Positions 48,910 through 60,692 of a stretch of 64,000 bases of DNA are shown here, piece by piece. The notes below the pieces were generated by a model that was given only the letters and a program-made list of their open reading frames with translations, did not search any database and was not told where the DNA came from. Origin of the DNA: Gonatopus flavifemur. Its lineage: Eukaryota > Arthropoda > Insecta > Hymenoptera > Dryinidae. How positions within the stretch are numbered: the first letter of the stretch is position 1; the number at the start of each line of letters is the position of its first letter. The DNA lies in the NCBI GenBank assembly GCA_018340375.1, contig JAFFJZ010000002.1, positions 62,552,001-62,616,000 on the forward strand, given 5' to 3'. The position numbers were made by a program, and so were the translations under genes.

Positions 48910-51828
48910 GTATGTACGGGTAGTCGTATTTCTATGCATCAATAGTACGTATAGTCCATACCTAATATTCTACACGGCCACGATAATTAATACATAGTTC
49001 TCATCGAATAATTATGTTGAAAGACGGAGTTGATATACTTGCCGAATAAGTCACACATGAATCCATTGTTCCTGCATCTGTTGATTTTGGTATTTCAGAG
49101 GAAATAAACATCATCCCCATCGCTTATTTCGTATACAATCATTTTTGAAGAGATACGAATGAATTCTTTCATCCCTTGAAACTCCACCACAGAACCAATG
49201 TCTTTTTTATAATAGAAAAAATCGTATCTTATTACTCGTTCCTTAATAAACTCGAATTTATTCATCTAACCATAAAATTCTAATTTCCAGCATACGTACG
49301 TTTAAGGTACTCGATACGACGTTTTAAGTCGGTGCATCGCATTATACCAAGCATCCACTCGAGTTGTGTCTCGGAGAACGAGAATACAGTGTCATATTAT
49401 TTCCAAACAACAAGATAATGGTAGAATTGCTTTTTCATGTACAGAGGAAAATCCCCGTGACAAAGAATCATATCAAACAAGGGAGACCGAAATGAGGCAA
49501 AATATAAAAAAAAATGACATCTTACAAATCACGTCTCCGAGTGCACACACACAATCCTTAGATAGACTGACAAATTACAGGATTTCAGTTGAAAAATGTA
49601 TAGACATTTATAGACGTCTGATGCGGAGGAGGAAAGACTTGGAGAGGGAGCCATCAAATTATGTATGGAACGTCTAAAAATATTACGGCGAATCTTAAAC
49701 GGTGTGTAACATCGGCAAGAAAATCGGCACGAAGAAAACAAAAGGTGGAATCATTTGGTGTTCAACGAGCGTATAATGATGGTTATGATTCAAACCAAAC
49801 CAGTTTATACGGCTATTGTCTCGATGTACAAAGAGGTAAAAAAACTTCTGGAACGATGTCTCTAGATTTTTATTGTCTCCTCATTATGAACGTTATGGAA
49901 CTCTTTTTTTAGCCTTCGTTCGCTCGTTTCGAGTCATAAGGACGAGGAGCTGTATCGCTGTATATAGGGGATGTGTCTCTATATAGAGGATACGAAGGAA
50001 GCAATAAAATATACGTGAGAGGGGAAGGAAAATCTGATAATTCTGAGAAATTGCAACATGGGTGTGATAAAAGGTGAAAAACATGCTTGATGAATATGTA
50101 TTCAAAATGAAGAATTCGGTACAGAAAATGGTGAAGATACCGAGATAGAAGGAATTTCAAAATCGATATCGAAGAGAAAAATGCGATAGAACGTTGAAGA
50201 TTCTCTTCTCCAAATTCAGAACGAAATCCTGAAATGACTGTTAATAACGCGAAATAAAATGGAATAAATACACGTATACAATCGAATCATAATCAATATT
50301 ATACACCAACGCTATAGTTTGTAATATATTTTATTATAATCAACCTCCAACATTTATTTGCATGAAATATTCGAATGGATGTGGTTTCATACAAGTGACC
50401 TATTTTCACAATTAGTTGAATTCATTCAACGGTGATGCGCGAGTCATTGCACGTTGCGCAAGACTTCGATTCGTTTATCGGAGACCGTAATATCGCATAG
50501 CCAGCGCAATATTTGTCATGTAGTCGGTAGAAAATGGTTTTGAAAATCGAAAAAGTCAAAATGATGCGAATTTCAGTATAGAAAATACTTGAATAGAAAA
50601 TCGGTATGGAGAACCAACTTCCCTTGTTAAAAATTCCCGTCCCATTATTATTCTTTTCAAATATTCATGGAAATTCGTACCAAGGATGCGCATTCGAGAG
50701 TAGTTTTTTCGTATTCTTCGATACACAAGATGTTATTGCAAAATCTTTTATTCTCCCCAACAACTGGTTTTTTACTCACGCACGAAGTTGGTTTTACTCT
50801 ACCGAATTCCCTTACCTGTAACAAAGAGAAGAATAAAATGTTAATTTCGCAATAAAATCATGACCCAGTTACAAATTTTGTTTTCGCGGGGGAGATAAAT
50901 TAGGGAGTTTTATAGTCGACGCGAGGAGAAAATCTACCGAGGTTCGTATCGGAATTCGGTTGGTTAATTATCCGCGTATCATCGAATGAACAAGTAATTG
51001 GTGCATCCGATGCATCAGTGTTCTCCGTGACATCTATACAGCTCAACGATAAGTCTTTGTAATCATAGTTGATCGCTTAATCACTCCTTCGTATCCAACT
51101 TGAGACTACAATCTATAATTCATATCGAAATTGAAAACATCTGTTGAAACTGCCACAGTATAAATGTCGCGTACGTGACGTTAATGGTAGAACAAAGCCA
51201 CGATTGGATAAACTTGTCGTGTGAAAAATTTGGGAAGTATGTCACGAAGATGCTTTGTCTTAATAAAAGATGGTAGAAGAATGAAACAAAAATATTATGA
51301 AGAAAGATAATAAGAGCTCTCTGTTATATCGCCGAGTGACTTAGTGGATCATAACGATGAGTATTTCAATAGCGAAAAGAGTTTCCGTTACCTTCCTTCT
51401 TGCCTTTTTTGTGTGTGGAAGGGAAGACGAATGACAACTGAACCTGCAGAATCTTATGAGAAGAAATGTGAAATCATTCGATTCTTTCTTCATAGATCTG
51501 CATAGATAATGAATTTGATTTAGTAAAAAAAGAAGAGACCGAAGAGACTAAGGAATTGTAATATCGTACAATCTCATGACCTAATTTATGGAAATTATCT
51601 TTTTACTTTTCATCGTATTTCATCGTTGAGAAATAATAAATGTACACTTGTCACTGGATTATGATGATTAACGTTCTTATCGTGATACCGGGAGTAGTTT
51701 AACTCTCTTCACGAAAAGGAGAAAAAAACGATTAATTTTGACTGGCGCCTGTATTCACCTCAAAGGTTGGTTGGAAGAAAGCGAGTTACGCGTGAAGTTG
51801 TCAGACTGGCCACTTTCCCTCCGGCCTA

Positions 51829-51882
51829 TCTTTTCTTCTTTTCCTTCTTCTTCCTCTTCTTCTTCTTCTTCTTTTTCCACAT
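51829..51882 (+). repeat. Pyrimidine-rich TTC/TCC microsatellite
   Basis: Imperfect CTT and TTC units; the Ser or Phe runs in overlapping frames are artefacts of it. Confidence 0.85.
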
Positions 51883-53237
51883 ACAAAGTGGAGAGCTACC
51901 AAACAGTACGTGTGAGATTAGGGATGAAAAAATAATGGAAAACTTAGGGTAAGCCCTCGCGCATTTTTCACCTCTATTTGTAGACAGACATCTATATATG
52001 ATTCCGGAATGTAAAGTAAGTAGAAAGAGCTCTGTGTTTTTCGTGAGTCAAAATAGAAACCTTTTGAGAGAAAATTGGACTTTTCGCACCTGTATTACGT
52101 TTTAGAATATGTCAAACCGTGAGACTTCGCTCCCTTGTATATTCCAGTAATGTAAATGTTTGATATGAACACATACACGGCAGGAGATGAAAAAGGAACG
52201 AAAAAATACACACAATGTCAATTCACAGCAACGTTCTAGTAAGATGAATTTTTTTTTTTAATATTTTACACATTTCTATGAATATTCAGAGAATCAGGGT
52301 CAGGGAGTTTGAATAATTTCCTGTGTAATGTTGAAATTAATGTCTGAATAGTGAGAGAGGTATTCTTTGGGAAACGAAATTCCTATAGAAACACACACAT
52401 TCGAATTACTAATCTCTGATTGTCTTTCTTCAACGTGGTGGTATTATGGAGACAAAGGGTGAACGATATATCACTGAAATCTGTTCAATACGCTCACTGA
52501 ACCATTGAAAAGAATAACACTGGATCAGCCTACGAATCTTACTTCTATCGCGGAGATTAAGTTGGTAGAGGATATCTCCTTCAATTAAGTTTACAAAGAG
52601 TAAGAATTGTCAGATTGTTAAAGCACTACAAGCACAAACTTTCTGAACTGTGATTTTGGAACTTCACTTGTTTGGTTTCCCGTTGCATTGATAAAATGTT
52701 GAAGAAAGAATCGAATGGTATTTCTTTGCAATAACAAAAGAGTAAGGATTAGTGTTCCACTTAACCCTTTCGGGAGAACTAACGTGAATATGTGTTCTGA
52801 ATTTATGACCGATCTACTTTACCTGAGCTTGAATCTAGATATTACAATAGTTCGGAGTAAGCTCATGTGGAATGTTTTTAAACACACTTCGTGGATGCAT
52901 TAGAAATGTACCGTGCTATTTAGGTCATAGTTTCCAATATTTTCTCTTGTTTCAATTCATAAAACAAGTGCGGAGATATTTTTCTCTGAAATGGGATACA
53001 ATTGAAGGTTGTTTAATTTCATGGATCTTCCCATCAGGATTCCACCGATTGAATTCCATGATTTGTTCGTTCCACCATGCTAATGATTTTCATATAGAAA
53101 TATTTCATGTTTAGGACAATGTCTCTGGAAAAGAATCTACCATTTTTCGTTGCGAGATTATAAGATCTAATTCAAAGACAGTGAATTGAGGGTGGTTAGA
53201 ATTCCAAAAATTTTCAAGTGCCGTAAATAGGAAGCGA

Positions 53238-53454
53238 CCCAGATACCAATTTAACCTTGCTGCAATGTTTTCAGGCAAGCTTGTAACGAGGTTGATATAA
53301 GCCTCCTAGTTGACACACGACAAGTGTACAAGCTTACAAAACCCTTGCAGCAGGGCTGTAGCAACCTTACACTGACAAGGTTGTCAATAACAAGCCAAAA
53401 ACAATCGAATGACAAGTGTGACAGGGTTACGACAAGCCTACATGTTACCTGAGG
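53238..53454 (+). mobile_element. Small CCCAGATACC-ended repeat element
   Basis: The left end CCCAGATACCAATTTAACCT and the complement of the right end (CTCAGGTAACATGTAGGCTT) are weakly inverse. The interior is rich in ACAAGCTT, CAAGGTTG and GACAAGTGT words in both orientations. Boundaries are tentative. Confidence 0.5.
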
Positions 53455-53655
53455 AGGAATGCTAAAGTGATCAAATTTTTTACTGAAAATAGTCTTAGAT
53501 TCAAAAAGTCCTGCGGAATCATATATGGAAGAAAATGGTTCGTCACTATGAGTACATACAAAGAAATTTGTTGTCCTTGCAAAAATATTCACTCTAGCAG
53601 CCAAGACGTTAGTTCTGTCAACAAATTTGTTTAGATCGGCAAAAAGATTTAGTTT

Positions 53656-54035
53656 CACGCAGAGAAAAATTCTTGCTGGAAAAGCGATTCCGAAAAATCT
53701 GCTTTGCTAAATCAGCAAAAAGGTTGCCGGTACAGCAAAAACATTGCTATTTTAGCAAGATATTTGCTAATTCAGCAAAATTTTCTAGCCGTCTGTATAT
53801 CTACAATTCCGGATTGCTGAATGGCAAGCAATTGTTAAAAAAGCAAGATTTTTGCTAATTCAGCAACAAGTTTTGCCATATCGGCAAAGCAAATCTTCGA
53901 GGTTTGCTGTTTCAGCAACTTTTTTTCTCTGACTGTGTGTGTCAATCATTTTGTTTGCTTCTCTATAGCAATTTTTTTTGTAGGCGCTCTAACAACCGAT
54001 TAATTTGTTATACCAGCAATACTTCTCTCTCCGTT
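53656..54035 (+). mobile_element. GCTG-family element fused to a second MITE half
   Basis: 53656..53937 starts CACGCAGAGAAAAATTCTTG, ends TTTTTTTCTCTGACTGTG and is full of AGCAAA/TTTGCTAATTCAGCAA. From 53938 to 54035 the sequence switches to the reverse-complement of the left half of the MITE at 16422..16648, ending ACTTCTCTCTCCG. This looks like a recombinant or abutting pair. Confidence 0.65.
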
Positions 54036-55149
54036 AATGATGGTTCGTTTTATGTTTACTGAGAGAAGAATCTTGCTCTTACTCCTTGGAATTGCGGAAA
54101 TATTATTGGTGTTGTGATCTGAAATCTAACATTCTTGAGATAGCCAATGATGATGAAAGTACCGAGTCTAGAATTATAAGAATCCGTAGATTCTCGTAAT
54201 TATAGGCTTCAAATAGCGTATCTTATGGTGATTTTTAGGTTCTATATACAGCCTTGAAGAGATGGAGAAAGGAAACTGCTTTGAACTGCCCTCAAGAACA
54301 AATACGTTTTCATATGATCCATGTATAAACCACCAAAATGTTCTGATATCTCAAATCTTTAATCGAATCTATTAAACATACCTCTCTCGTGTGTCGTCAT
54401 TCATGTCATGAATCACTCAAATTAACCCTCTGATGACACACCCCTTTTCCCCGAACTGGTTTTAGCACATTACGTCACTATGTCACCAAATAACTCGCAT
54501 TACATTTCAAATTCGATGAAAGATGTCTCAAAGGTCTTGAATAGCGTGATATGAAACTTTCATTGTTTTCAATGGATATAATGTGATTCGAAAATCAACA
54601 ATTGGAGAAAATTAAACAGTTGTGAGAAAAAGTAAGGCATTTTGAACCATGAAGTATGCAAATGTTCACAAAACTTTGATTGTGAACATACATAGCCTAA
54701 TGTAAGATTTCTGCAATCAAATCATCATTTTTTATGGTTGGAAGTAAATTTGTCTCTGGTAAATTAGATTGCTTTTATCACAGTCTGATAAAAACAGATA
54801 TTTCCAGTCATCTGATAGGATTTTTCTTGTTGGGGTATTGAAATCTTTGACCTTCTTTTTGGATTCCTCATACTATGAGAGGGTGAAATGAAGCGAAAAG
54901 AATAAACCGTAATGAACAGGGCTCACAGCTAAAAATTCTAGTTCTATAACACACTAAAAATATATAGAAGATATCGAAAACTTCGCCCGAACGTTCCTTG
55001 GGCGTCCAGCAAACTAAGACAAATCCTGGGAAATCCGGAAGGTCGGGAGTCTTAGTTATGATTCAACATGTTTAAAATTGTAGAACAACTCGAATTCCTT
55101 AAAATTCTGCTCTGTGAAAGGAAATACACTTCGTCGACGATTAAAGCAA
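54036..55149. other. Non-coding stretch, nothing recognised
   Basis: AT-rich. A small imperfect hairpin AACTAAGAC...GTCTTAGTT lies at about 55012..55062. Confidence 0.4.
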
Positions 55150-56064
55150 CCCTTGAAAAAATTGTCCATGCCTGTTCACCCCTGATCAGGCTTCATTCAT
55201 CAGGCGTGATCAGCCGTGGTCAGGCCTCAATTTTGTACCAACGTGATGAGGTCTGATCATTCTCAATCACACCCAATCTAGCCTTGATTATGCTCCATTA
55301 TGCATGAGGAATTCATACGAAATCAACAAGTTTCCTGTAAGGAATGAAATTGACAATTTTATCGAACACTAATCCATTGTCAATCATTCCTACTTATTAT
55401 GCTTATGCCGTTTCTATTCTCTAGTTTCCAGGTCTCCGACATGATCACGCGTGATCAGGCGTACGCGCATGCGTTCGGGGCCAATTTAGCACGATAAAGC
55501 ATGTGTATTTATGATAAAAAAAATCAACACAGCGTCATTTTCTATAAACACTTCTCAGTCGGTGAGAGTTTGCATGATCACATGCGAGAATGATTTGTCT
55601 GGTATGATCACAGGCGACTAAGTTTGATCACGGGTTTTCACGTGAGTACAAAATTGAAGCCTCTTTAGTAATGAACGACCAGGCGTACACTGAGAAAACA
55701 GATATCTTGAAGAATACCATAATTTATGGATTTTCAGCGCTGGTCTGACCCGAGTCGGAATATTCACTTGCATGAATCTCTGAAAGTACCATAATTTCTT
55801 GGACTTTTTGAAATAAGTATGGTACCTTCCGTATAAAAGTCCAAGACATTATGGTACTTTTAGAGATTTTTTCAGGTAAATATTTAGACTCGGTCAGACC
55901 AGCGCAGAGAATCCATAAATTATGGTACTTTTTAAGATACCTTTTCCTCCGTGTAGTCAGGCCCAACTACGTGCGGTCAGTATTGAAAACGAATGATTTT
56001 GCCGGAAAATATCCATGATTAGGCCTGCACACGCCTATTCAGACCTGAACGATTTTCTCACGGG
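55150..56064 (+). mobile_element. GATCAGGC-filled element carrying a nested MITE
   Basis: Left end CCCTTGAAAAAATTGTCCAT; complement of the right end CCCGTGAGAAAATCGTTCAG. AA flanks both sides. The interior repeats TGATCAGGC, GATCACGCG and GGCCT words in both orientations, with a long inner inverted pair around CCTCAATTTTGTACC (55225) and 55648..55663. It carries the MITE 55688..55953. Confidence 0.7.
55688..55953 (+). mobile_element. 266-bp foldback MITE
   Basis: Flanked by TA (55686..55687, 55954..55955). The left end is CACTGAGAAAACAGATATCT; from the right, inward, CACGGAGGAAAAGGTATCTT. The arms pair over about 60 bp including TACCATAATTTATGGATT and GCGCTGGTCTGACC. The centre repeats ATTATGGTACTT. 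Confidence 0.88.
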
Positions 56065-56069
56065 AACAC

Positions 56070-56368
56070 CCCACAAAGCATTTCAGTTCTAAAAGATATC
56101 TCAAGCCAATTTTAAAAAGTCTTATGCAACATGAAAAGATATCTTTAACAGATCTAAAATAGTTCTCACTTCTAAAAGATTTCTATAAGACGTCTAAAAG
56201 AGATAATCTCGGAAGAAGAGTTTTAGATCTTCTGAAAGATACCTTTAGATGTCTTTTAGAAGTAAGAACTGTTTTAGACATCTTGAGGATATCTTTTCAT
56301 GTTGCATAAGACTTCTTAAACTTTTCTGAACAGTTCCTCAAGATATCTTGAAGACCAAAATTGCTGGG
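56070..56368 (+). mobile_element. AAGATATCTT-filled foldback element
   Basis: Ends CCCACAAAGCATTTCAGTTC and, inward from the right, CCCAGCAATTTTGGTCTTCA. The inner arms share AAGTCTTATGCAACATGAAA with its complement. The interior is AAAGATATCTT / TCTAAAAGA throughout. It lies 5 bp beyond the preceding element. A partial relative is at 5118..5292. Confidence 0.75.
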
Positions 56369-57145
56369 TGAGACATTGATTACCACACTGAGAAAAAAAG
56401 CAACGTGGTCACAGAAACAATGCTCACATGGTAAAAGATTCATGATGACAGTGACTTGGAATTTGATTATGATAACCAGGAAAACCAAATAAAATCACAT
56501 AAATCTGGTTGTGACAACTACATTATGACATGGTCCAAGTCAAAGTGATTGTTCAATATTTTCTTTCGATCGTTCTCTGTTTAATGACATAGATTTTATG
56601 ATAAATGACAGTACGAATCGTTCGAAAGTTTCATCCACTCGTATCATTTGAACTGCAATATTTTCTAATAACTCAAAAAAATCTGCAAAAATATCTTCGT
56701 TAGAAGCTCATTTCTTGGATGCGCAATTAAAAATGACACGATAATCCAATATAAGAAATACAGAACGGTTCAACATTTCAAACATATTTCAATTGTCGTA
56801 GACAATGTACACTCCAATTGTTCTAAAGAGCGCTATTATCCTTTTACGATTCAGAATACGATATATTTTGCAGGAAATTGACGGTATTACTGGTTGCGCG
56901 TGTCTCCTAGGCATTGACTCGTACAATTAGGTAGTAAGAAATAAAATAAAAAGTACAGTCCTTGAGGGCAAGCTATCGTGATAAGAAAAGGAAGAAATAA
57001 ATTCTTTCACTAAAAAAGAGCTAGTTTGAATATGTATTATCATTTATCACAATCAAAGAAACATTGTTGAATTATTTAGGTAATCAGCTGTTGAATATAG
57101 AACCTTGTACGTTTTAGGGGAAAACTAGACAGAAGTTAAAAGGAA
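56369..57145. other. Non-coding stretch, nothing firmly recognised
   Basis: CACTGAGAAAAAAAGCAACG at about 56391 looks like a MITE start, but I could not find its partner end. The rest is AT-rich. Confidence 0.35.
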
Positions 57146-58152
57146 CCCATATAAAAATCTTCAGGCTCCGCCAATGCTGACGACGGAATATAGCTAGACG
57201 CAAGGCTGCCGGCCAATGCCGGACAATCTATGTAGGGACAAGGATGGTTGACAATGGTCTAAACATTGTACCAATATGGGAAGTCATAAATCGACTTCGT
57301 TGATCCATCATTGATCATTGGCTGCGCCACACTTGGCCCATCCTTCAATCAATATTGCTTGAAGGAAAAAGCATGCTTTCAACAGAGGCTCTCTAGGGCT
57401 TGGTGGGACACTGCTCCAAGCATTAGGCAACTCTGAATGACAATGGATTCTCATGTTGCACCAAGCATGGGTCGTAGCTTGGTCCAGCTTGGGCAATAGC
57501 TTGGCTCAGCTTGGGCGATGGCCTCGCTCAGTTTAGGCGTTAGCTTGACTCGACTTGAGTAATAGCTTGGCTAAGAGTGAAACTTCCTTCTCAAACAGCA
57601 AATTACAATAACTCTCACCAGAGTGATGCTTGTTTCCTGCGAGTGGCGAACCAAGCATTCAATCAATATATAAGTCTCCTTTGAAGATTCCATGACAGAA
57701 ATAATTCTTCATCTGTTTCCAGACCCGCCTACTTTTACGCCAGGACCACCGGATTTACGTCATTCATCAATTTAAACTAATCAGAAAAATTACATGTTGA
57801 AATTCTCCGACATTCATTTCGTTCAATCGAAATGATAGAATGGATTTTTTATTTTATTTTCAATTACAATAAAAAATAAAAGTGACCATTGGCATGAGAT
57901 GGGTGCAACCCTGCCGCAAGATTGCTACAGCGTTGGCTCATCCTTGGCGAACAAATTTTTGTATGGTCTGCCATTGACGGCATATGCTATCGCAACCCTG
58001 TTTCCAGTGTTGGGTCTTGATTGTGGAAACAAATGGGCTGAGGCTGAAATGATGTTATCATTTCAGAGTTGCGCCATGCCTGGTAGCTTAGGCTCGGCCC
58101 ATCTTGGTGAGCCTTGCGGCAACCTAGCGCCCATGGTCAATTTTTACCTGGG
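57146..58152 (+). mobile_element. About 1-kb element with GC-rich arms filled with GCTTGG/CCAAGC words
   Basis: Left end CCCATATAAAAATCTTCAGG; complement of the right end CCCAGGTAAAAATTGACCAT. AA flanks both sides. Both arms are GC-richer than the surroundings and repeat AGCTTGG, GGCTTGG, TTGGGC and GCAACC. The middle (57600..57890) is AT-rich. The open frame 57899..58165 is part of the right arm and has no recognisable protein. Confidence 0.6.
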
Positions 58153-59966
58153 AAACTGGTTGTAACTTGGTACTTGATCTGATTAGAACTTCATGTACTT
58201 CAAACATGTGAGATAATAATAAAAGGACTTTGAGGGTATTCGAGTGGTTTACAGGATGTACACAAAGGAGAACAGGCAACCTTTGAAGTCAACGCTTTCA
58301 AATGGCCTTTCTATCTTCAGCGAAGACTGAAGAGCGTTCCACGCGACATCCAAAAAGGATTTCAATGAAAGAAAAATGACTTATCCGTCGCACGGAGAAC
58401 AGTCAAATCTTTGCTGCACATCAGTTACATTTCAACTAATGCAGTATATCGGTTCGCAGTGTTGACATATACACGGAGAAAACAGTGTAGGAAAGATTTC
58501 TATTATTTCTATGGAGTTTTCCCAAAAAGCACACAAAGAATTCTTTTTCAAAAACGAGATGAGAATTCTTCAAGGACTCTTTTCAAACTATTGAATTCAT
58601 ATAGAGCTCTCTGAGAGTTCTGAAACAATACTTTCTATACTTTCAAAGAACTTGTTGATGTTCCAAACATTGAACTTCTCCAGAGCTCCATATTAATTCA
58701 TTAGTTCAAAAATAGTCCTGAATCAGCTTTCAGAAGATTGCCATACAACACTGTGTCACATATTCGACCTGTATTATATATTGCTGGAGGCCAACGTGTG
58801 AAACAAAAAGTATAACCGAAAACTTCCCAAACAATTAGAATCAATGAAGCTATACGCGTATGGGAATTTCTTTGGTCTTTCTGAAGTATCAGTTAATGTG
58901 GGGAAGATAATGTAACGGTGTTCGAAAATAACATCTACACGGTAAACGATGCTTACCGAAGATTTTCGAACGAATGTTTTGTCTTCTCTCATGGAATTAA
59001 GCTGGAGTTTCAAAGCGTTTGATATATTTTGAAATGAATTGTTCAATATGCTGTTAAATTTCGCTTTCCCGCCTTCCATTTCAAAGAGATTCATGTTGAA
59101 CGCCACAACGCGGCGCACCAACGCTACGAGTCTCTTCTCACAAGTGCTGTTAGAAAACTTTCGTTCTATATAAGGCTACCACGCGTGGGTATATGTGAGG
59201 ATTTCCCCACATCCTAATTTCCTCTCCTCATCCTGCTTCCCAAACCTGAAATTCTACTATTTCCTCTAATCGAAAAACCAAATATCAATATTATAATCTT
59301 CACGACCAGTGGTTTTTTACCATAGTGTTACACACTATGGGGTCTTCCACTACCATTAGGCCAGTCAAATGGACTCTAGTATAGTTATCTTTTCATACCT
59401 AACTTAACTCCCGACTCAGAGTCAATGCCCAATGGGTAAAATCTTCACTATTTCTCTGATTTTCGCTATTTCTCATCTTGAGGAGGGTCGACCTTGTGTT
59501 GGAGCCGTATCACCTGGACGACACTTGTGTTGTTGATTGGGCACGGCAACACCACCAATAGGCAAGCGGTTTATTGGAGGGAGCGTTGGTTGGGCCCCCA
59601 TCCCCTCTTCTTTTCTTCTTCTTCTTCTTATGTGTGAAGACATATGCTCGTGACGTCATGTAACATTCATATGATTAACTGTGAACTCATATCGTTGTAC
59701 AACGAATATATGTATTTGTTGGACTTGCAATTTTCATTAGCAGTCCAGGGTTCACCAAGGAGGAGAGGAAGAAGGGAATCCAATTGTTGTTTGACATTAA
59801 TTAAATCTAGGCTCGATCAGATGAAATTAATTATCCGATTCACCACTCCTGTGACAATAAGCAGACCGAAAGACGGGAAAGAAAAAGAGAATAGTGGGTG
59901 GATTTGTTGGGGGTAGATGAGGTTATAGGATTTTGAGGAGTTTTGGGGAGCGAGGGAAGGTAGAAA
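58153..59966. other. Non-coding stretch with promoter-like bits only
   Basis: CACGGAGAAAACAGTG at about 58472 resembles a MITE start with no partner found. At 59166 TATATAAGGC resembles a TATA box, and 59319..59340 is a perfect small hairpin (CCATAGTGT...ACACTATGG). 59480..59600 is GC-richer. No gene is recognised. Confidence 0.35.
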
Positions 59967-60515
59967 ATAGGGGTGTGCGAACCGTTCGAATCTAGAACCG
60001 GACCGAACTGAACTCCTACTGTTCGGTTAGGTTCGAACGTTGAACTTGGTTAGCAGAAAAGGTTCGGTTCGAATTTTGAACTTGATTAGCAGAAAAAGTT
60101 CGGTTCGGTTCGAATTTCGAACCTGGATAACAGAAACAGTTCGGTTCGGTTCAAATTTCAAACTGCATTAATTGAAAACGTTCGGCTCGAGTTTCGATTT
60201 GTCACGGTTTGCTTCGAACTTTAGACTCAAAACCCGAAAAAATTCGACTACGCTGGAAAAAAAGACGATGCTGAATCGACCTATCATCAAGTTGATCTGA
60301 TATCGATGCCGAGTCCAAGTGATGGAGACACATACATACACACACACATACAGGTGTTCCCATGTTGTTTTTACTTGTAAACACGCAGGAACAACTTATT
60401 TCCAAATCAAATTGACATGATATTGGGTACTTGATAGACGCAAGTTGATTGAATCTGTCATTTTTCCTGGTGTAGTTTCGAGTCTCGAACTTGGATAATT
60501 GAAAAAGTTCATGTT
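59967..60515 (+). repeat. GGTTCG-type minisatellite, interrupted by a MITE
   Basis: Units of roughly 45 bp built from GGTTCGGTTCGAATTTTGAA and TTAGCAGAAAAA-like blocks run from about 59985 to 60225 and resume at 60475..60515. The stretch begins AGGGGTGTGCGAACCG, reminiscent of some hAT ends, but no partner end was found. Confidence 0.7.
60251..60472 (+). mobile_element. 222-bp MITE inserted in the minisatellite
   Basis: Flanked by TA (60249..60250, 60473..60474). Left end CGCTGGAAAAAAAGACGATG; from the right, inward, CACCAGGAAAAATGACAGAT. Further paired CAAGTTGAT / ATCAACTTG words follow. It includes a short CA run (60328..60347). Confidence 0.75.
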
Positions 60516-60692
60516 TCGGATAACCTTGTTGACAATGCTGCGGATTAGATGAAATTAAATATATTCATAATGAATTCTATTCGCAGCCTCATTGTTTTGC
60601 CTCCTCAGATGCGCGGGATATATATAATGAATCCATAAGTTCTGCGTGATTAGACTATAAAGATATTATACTTGGAGGACGAGTCAGTGAAC

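Larger units (their letters stand above)
48127..53237. other. Non-coding stretch, nothing recognised apart from simple repeats
   Basis: About 5 kb of AT-rich sequence. 49366..49912 has two overlapping open segments on the plus strand rich in Arg/Lys, but no known domain or convincing start, so no gene is called. Confidence 0.4.

Noticed and set aside
49366..49912. Two overlapping Arg/Lys-rich open segments
   Set aside because: The first does not begin at an ATG; no known domain; the A-rich context makes Lys/Arg-rich frames likely by chance.
58774..59121. Minus-strand open frame beginning in CpG-rich sequence and reaching a donor-like GTAAGC
   Set aside because: Considered as the missing first exon of the Sidestep gene, but it encodes no signal peptide and its reading phase is not shown to fit.
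59160..59640. Possible solo LTR (TATA-like box, small hairpin, GC-rich block)
   Set aside because: No terminal repeat pair, primer-binding site or target duplication could be found.
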